This document shows, piece after piece, positions 63,047-64,000 of a DNA stretch of 64,000 nucleotides. The position numbers and the translations under genes were made by a program. The notes below the pieces were generated by a model. It worked only from the letters and a program-made list of their open reading frames with translations, made no database searches and had not been told where the DNA came from. How positions within the stretch are numbered: position 1 is the first letter of the stretch; every line of letters begins with the position of its first letter. The stretch is from Cryobacterium sp. BB307 (lineage in GTDB: Bacteria > Actinomycetota > Actinomycetes > Actinomycetales > Microbacteriaceae), in NCBI RefSeq assembly GCF_012274275.1, contig NZ_JAANZA010000003.1, forward strand, positions 248,001 through 312,000, given 5' to 3'.

Positions 63047-63226
63047 TCAATCACCGTCGACCCCCTCACCGAAGTCGCCGGCCTCTGCGGCGGACGGCTC
63101 CCAGTCGGTGGTGGTGGATGCGACGGATTCCCCGGGCGAGTCGGCGGCGCGAAGCTGCGCGGCCTGAAGCGCACGCTCGATCGCCGCGATGGTTTCCGGA
63201 TCCGCGTCCCGCCCGTCGTTCGTCAT
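63047..63226 (-). CDS. Small acidic hypothetical protein (59 residues)
   Basis: Begins MTNDGRDADPETIAAIERAL and is strongly acidic and Ala/Glu-rich. The long open frame to the right of 63226 has no start near a ribosome site. Codon usage is GC3-rich, like real genes here. Function unknown. It ends 48 bp before the membrane protein gene start and begins 7 bp after the next small ORF. Confidence 0.6.
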   Translation of the reverse strand: MTNDGRDADPETIAAIERALQAAQLRAADSPGESVASTTTDWEPSAAEAGDFGEGVDGD

Positions 63227-63233
63227 CACGCCT

Positions 63234-63407
63234 CTATTCCCGTCCCCGAGGGTCATCCGAGTCGTCGGATTCGTCACGAATCGCCCCGCCTTCCCCCTCC
63301 CACCGGTCAAGCTGACGCTTGTCCGCCTTGGATTGGTCGCGCTTCGGCCAGCGGGTTTGGCGCAGCTTCGCTGCAGCCTTCCTGACGCTTTCTCTGAACT
63401 TGGCCAT
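63234..63407 (-). CDS. Small basic hypothetical protein (57 residues)
   Basis: Begins MAKFRESVRKAAAKLRQTRW, basic at the N-terminus and acidic at the C-terminus (GAIRDESDDSDDPRGRE). Seven bases upstream of the 59-residue ORF on the same strand, consistent with a small operon. Possibly nucleic-acid binding by charge, but unproven. The 170-bp gap to the alcohol dehydrogenase has no other ORF. Confidence 0.6.
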   Translation of the reverse strand: MAKFRESVRKAAAKLRQTRWPKRDQSKADKRQLDRWEGEGGAIRDESDDSDDPRGRE

Positions 63408-63577
63408 GCCCTGACCATACGCCCGGGTCGCGCATCCGGGAAGGGTCGTCGAGCGGGGATTGCCGAGTCCTCCAGCGTGCGGCGGAGACATGCGGCAGGC
63501 ACAAGGCAGACCGTCAGGCGAACTCCGGACTTGCTTGCTAGACCGGCGAAATCACCCACCCCTAGGAAGGCACTCTC

Positions 63578-64000
63578 ATGAAGGCATGGCAATTCACCGG
63601 CACGGATAAGCCGCTCGAGCTGAACGAGGTTCCTGAGCCCAGCGCCGGTCCCGGTCAGGTCGTGATCGAGGTCAAAGCAGCGGGGGTGTGCCACTCGGAC
63701 GTTTCGACCCTTGACGACCCCGGCTGGATGGCCCTCTTCCCGACCCTCCCGCGCACCATGGGCCACGAGAACGCGGGCATCATCACCGAGGTCGGCGAAG
63801 GCATGGATCAGTGGAAGGTCGGCGACCGGGTCGGTCTCGCCCCGGTGATGAGCGACGGCGACGCCCTCGGCTACGGCAAGTGGGACGGCGGCTTCGGCCC
63901 CAGGATGGTCGCCACCGCCGACAACCTGGTGAAGCTCCCCGATGAGGTTCCGTTCGACCTCGGCGCGATGGCGACGGATGCCGGACTGACCGCTTATCAC
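63578..64000 (+). CDS. Zinc-type alcohol dehydrogenase, truncated by the window edge
   Basis: 141 codons to the right edge, frame still open. MDR N-terminal GroES-like domain: catalytic-zinc Cys in AAGVCHSDVST and His-Glu in TMGHENAG. The structural-zinc Cys lobe expected next is replaced by a Cys-free segment GLAPVMSDGDALGYG, so this subgroup has lost that zinc. ATG 9 nt after AGGAAGG. NAD-binding domain lies beyond the window; substrate unknown. Confidence 0.85.
   Translation, partial: MKAWQFTGTDKPLELNEVPEPSAGPGQVVIEVKAAGVCHSDVSTLDDPGWMALFPTLPRTMGHENAGIITEVGEGMDQWKVGDRVGLAPVMSDGDALGYGKWDGGFGPRMVATADNLVKLPDEVPFDLGAMATDAGLTAYH

Noticed and set aside
57403-64000. Prophage or genomic island with integrase
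   Set aside because: No integrase, phage gene, tRNA or direct-repeat att site was seen; only composition and unknown genes hint at acquisition.

Overview
The window is high-GC DNA with dense, short-gapped operons and many GTG and TTG starts. Gene content and order point to an actinobacterium, most likely of the family Microbacteriaceae. From memory, several blocks match the conserved actinobacterial core known from Mycobacterium: an AdnA-type helicase-nuclease with DUF3107, a MiaE-like ferritin-fold protein and a DEAD helicase; then mrp, MgtE-N/CBS, tatB, an O-methyltransferase, DUF3117, dapE/dapD, fdxA-dapC, an MshB-like deacetylase, typA and an LpqW-like lipoprotein. No rRNA, tRNA, CRISPR array, insertion sequence or prophage was seen.

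Layout. 0-6 kb: partial adnA-like gene, DUF3107, small membrane protein, ferritin-fold protein, DEAD helicase. 6-13 kb: PHP phosphoesterase, membrane endonuclease/phosphatase, Xaa-Pro aminopeptidase, stress protein, MgtE-N/CBS, DUF1003, Mrp. 13-20 kb: two-component system, then a PLP decarboxylase and transporter operon divergent from an aldehyde dehydrogenase. 20-29.5 kb: tatB, methyltransferase, DUF3117, mannosyltransferase-like protein, the diaminopimelate/lysine genes dapE, dapD and dapC, citrate synthase, ferredoxin, PIG-L deacetylase, lipoprotein. 29.5-40.5 kb: typA and an oligopeptide-type ABC importer with two paralogous binding lipoproteins. 40.7-46.5 kb: CPBP protease and the gcvT-gcvH-gcvP glycine cleavage operon behind a tandem glycine riboswitch. 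46.5-49.2 kb: etfB-etfA-cytochrome b. 49.3-57.3 kb: secreted protein/lipoprotein pair, MarR/EamA pair, formaldehyde-dehydrogenase-like gene, RidA, PHP protein, MFS, DinB. 57.4-64 kb: a visibly lower-GC unknown gene and small accessory genes, ending in a truncated alcohol dehydrogenase.

Two non-coding themes stand out. First, every convergent gene junction longer than about 90 bp (eight of eight) carries a large palindrome or repeat, while the seven convergent junctions of 27 bp or less carry none; four elements (three of these junctions plus one codirectional gap) share a recognisable sequence family. Second, at least fifteen genes have a TANNNT hexamer ending 6-9 nt before the start codon with no Shine-Dalgarno sequence, the signature of leaderless transcription. 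These include three divergent pairs, one with overlapping -10 boxes. A third point is a binding lipoprotein at 31.5-33.3 kb whose signal peptide can only be made from a non-canonical ATC start.
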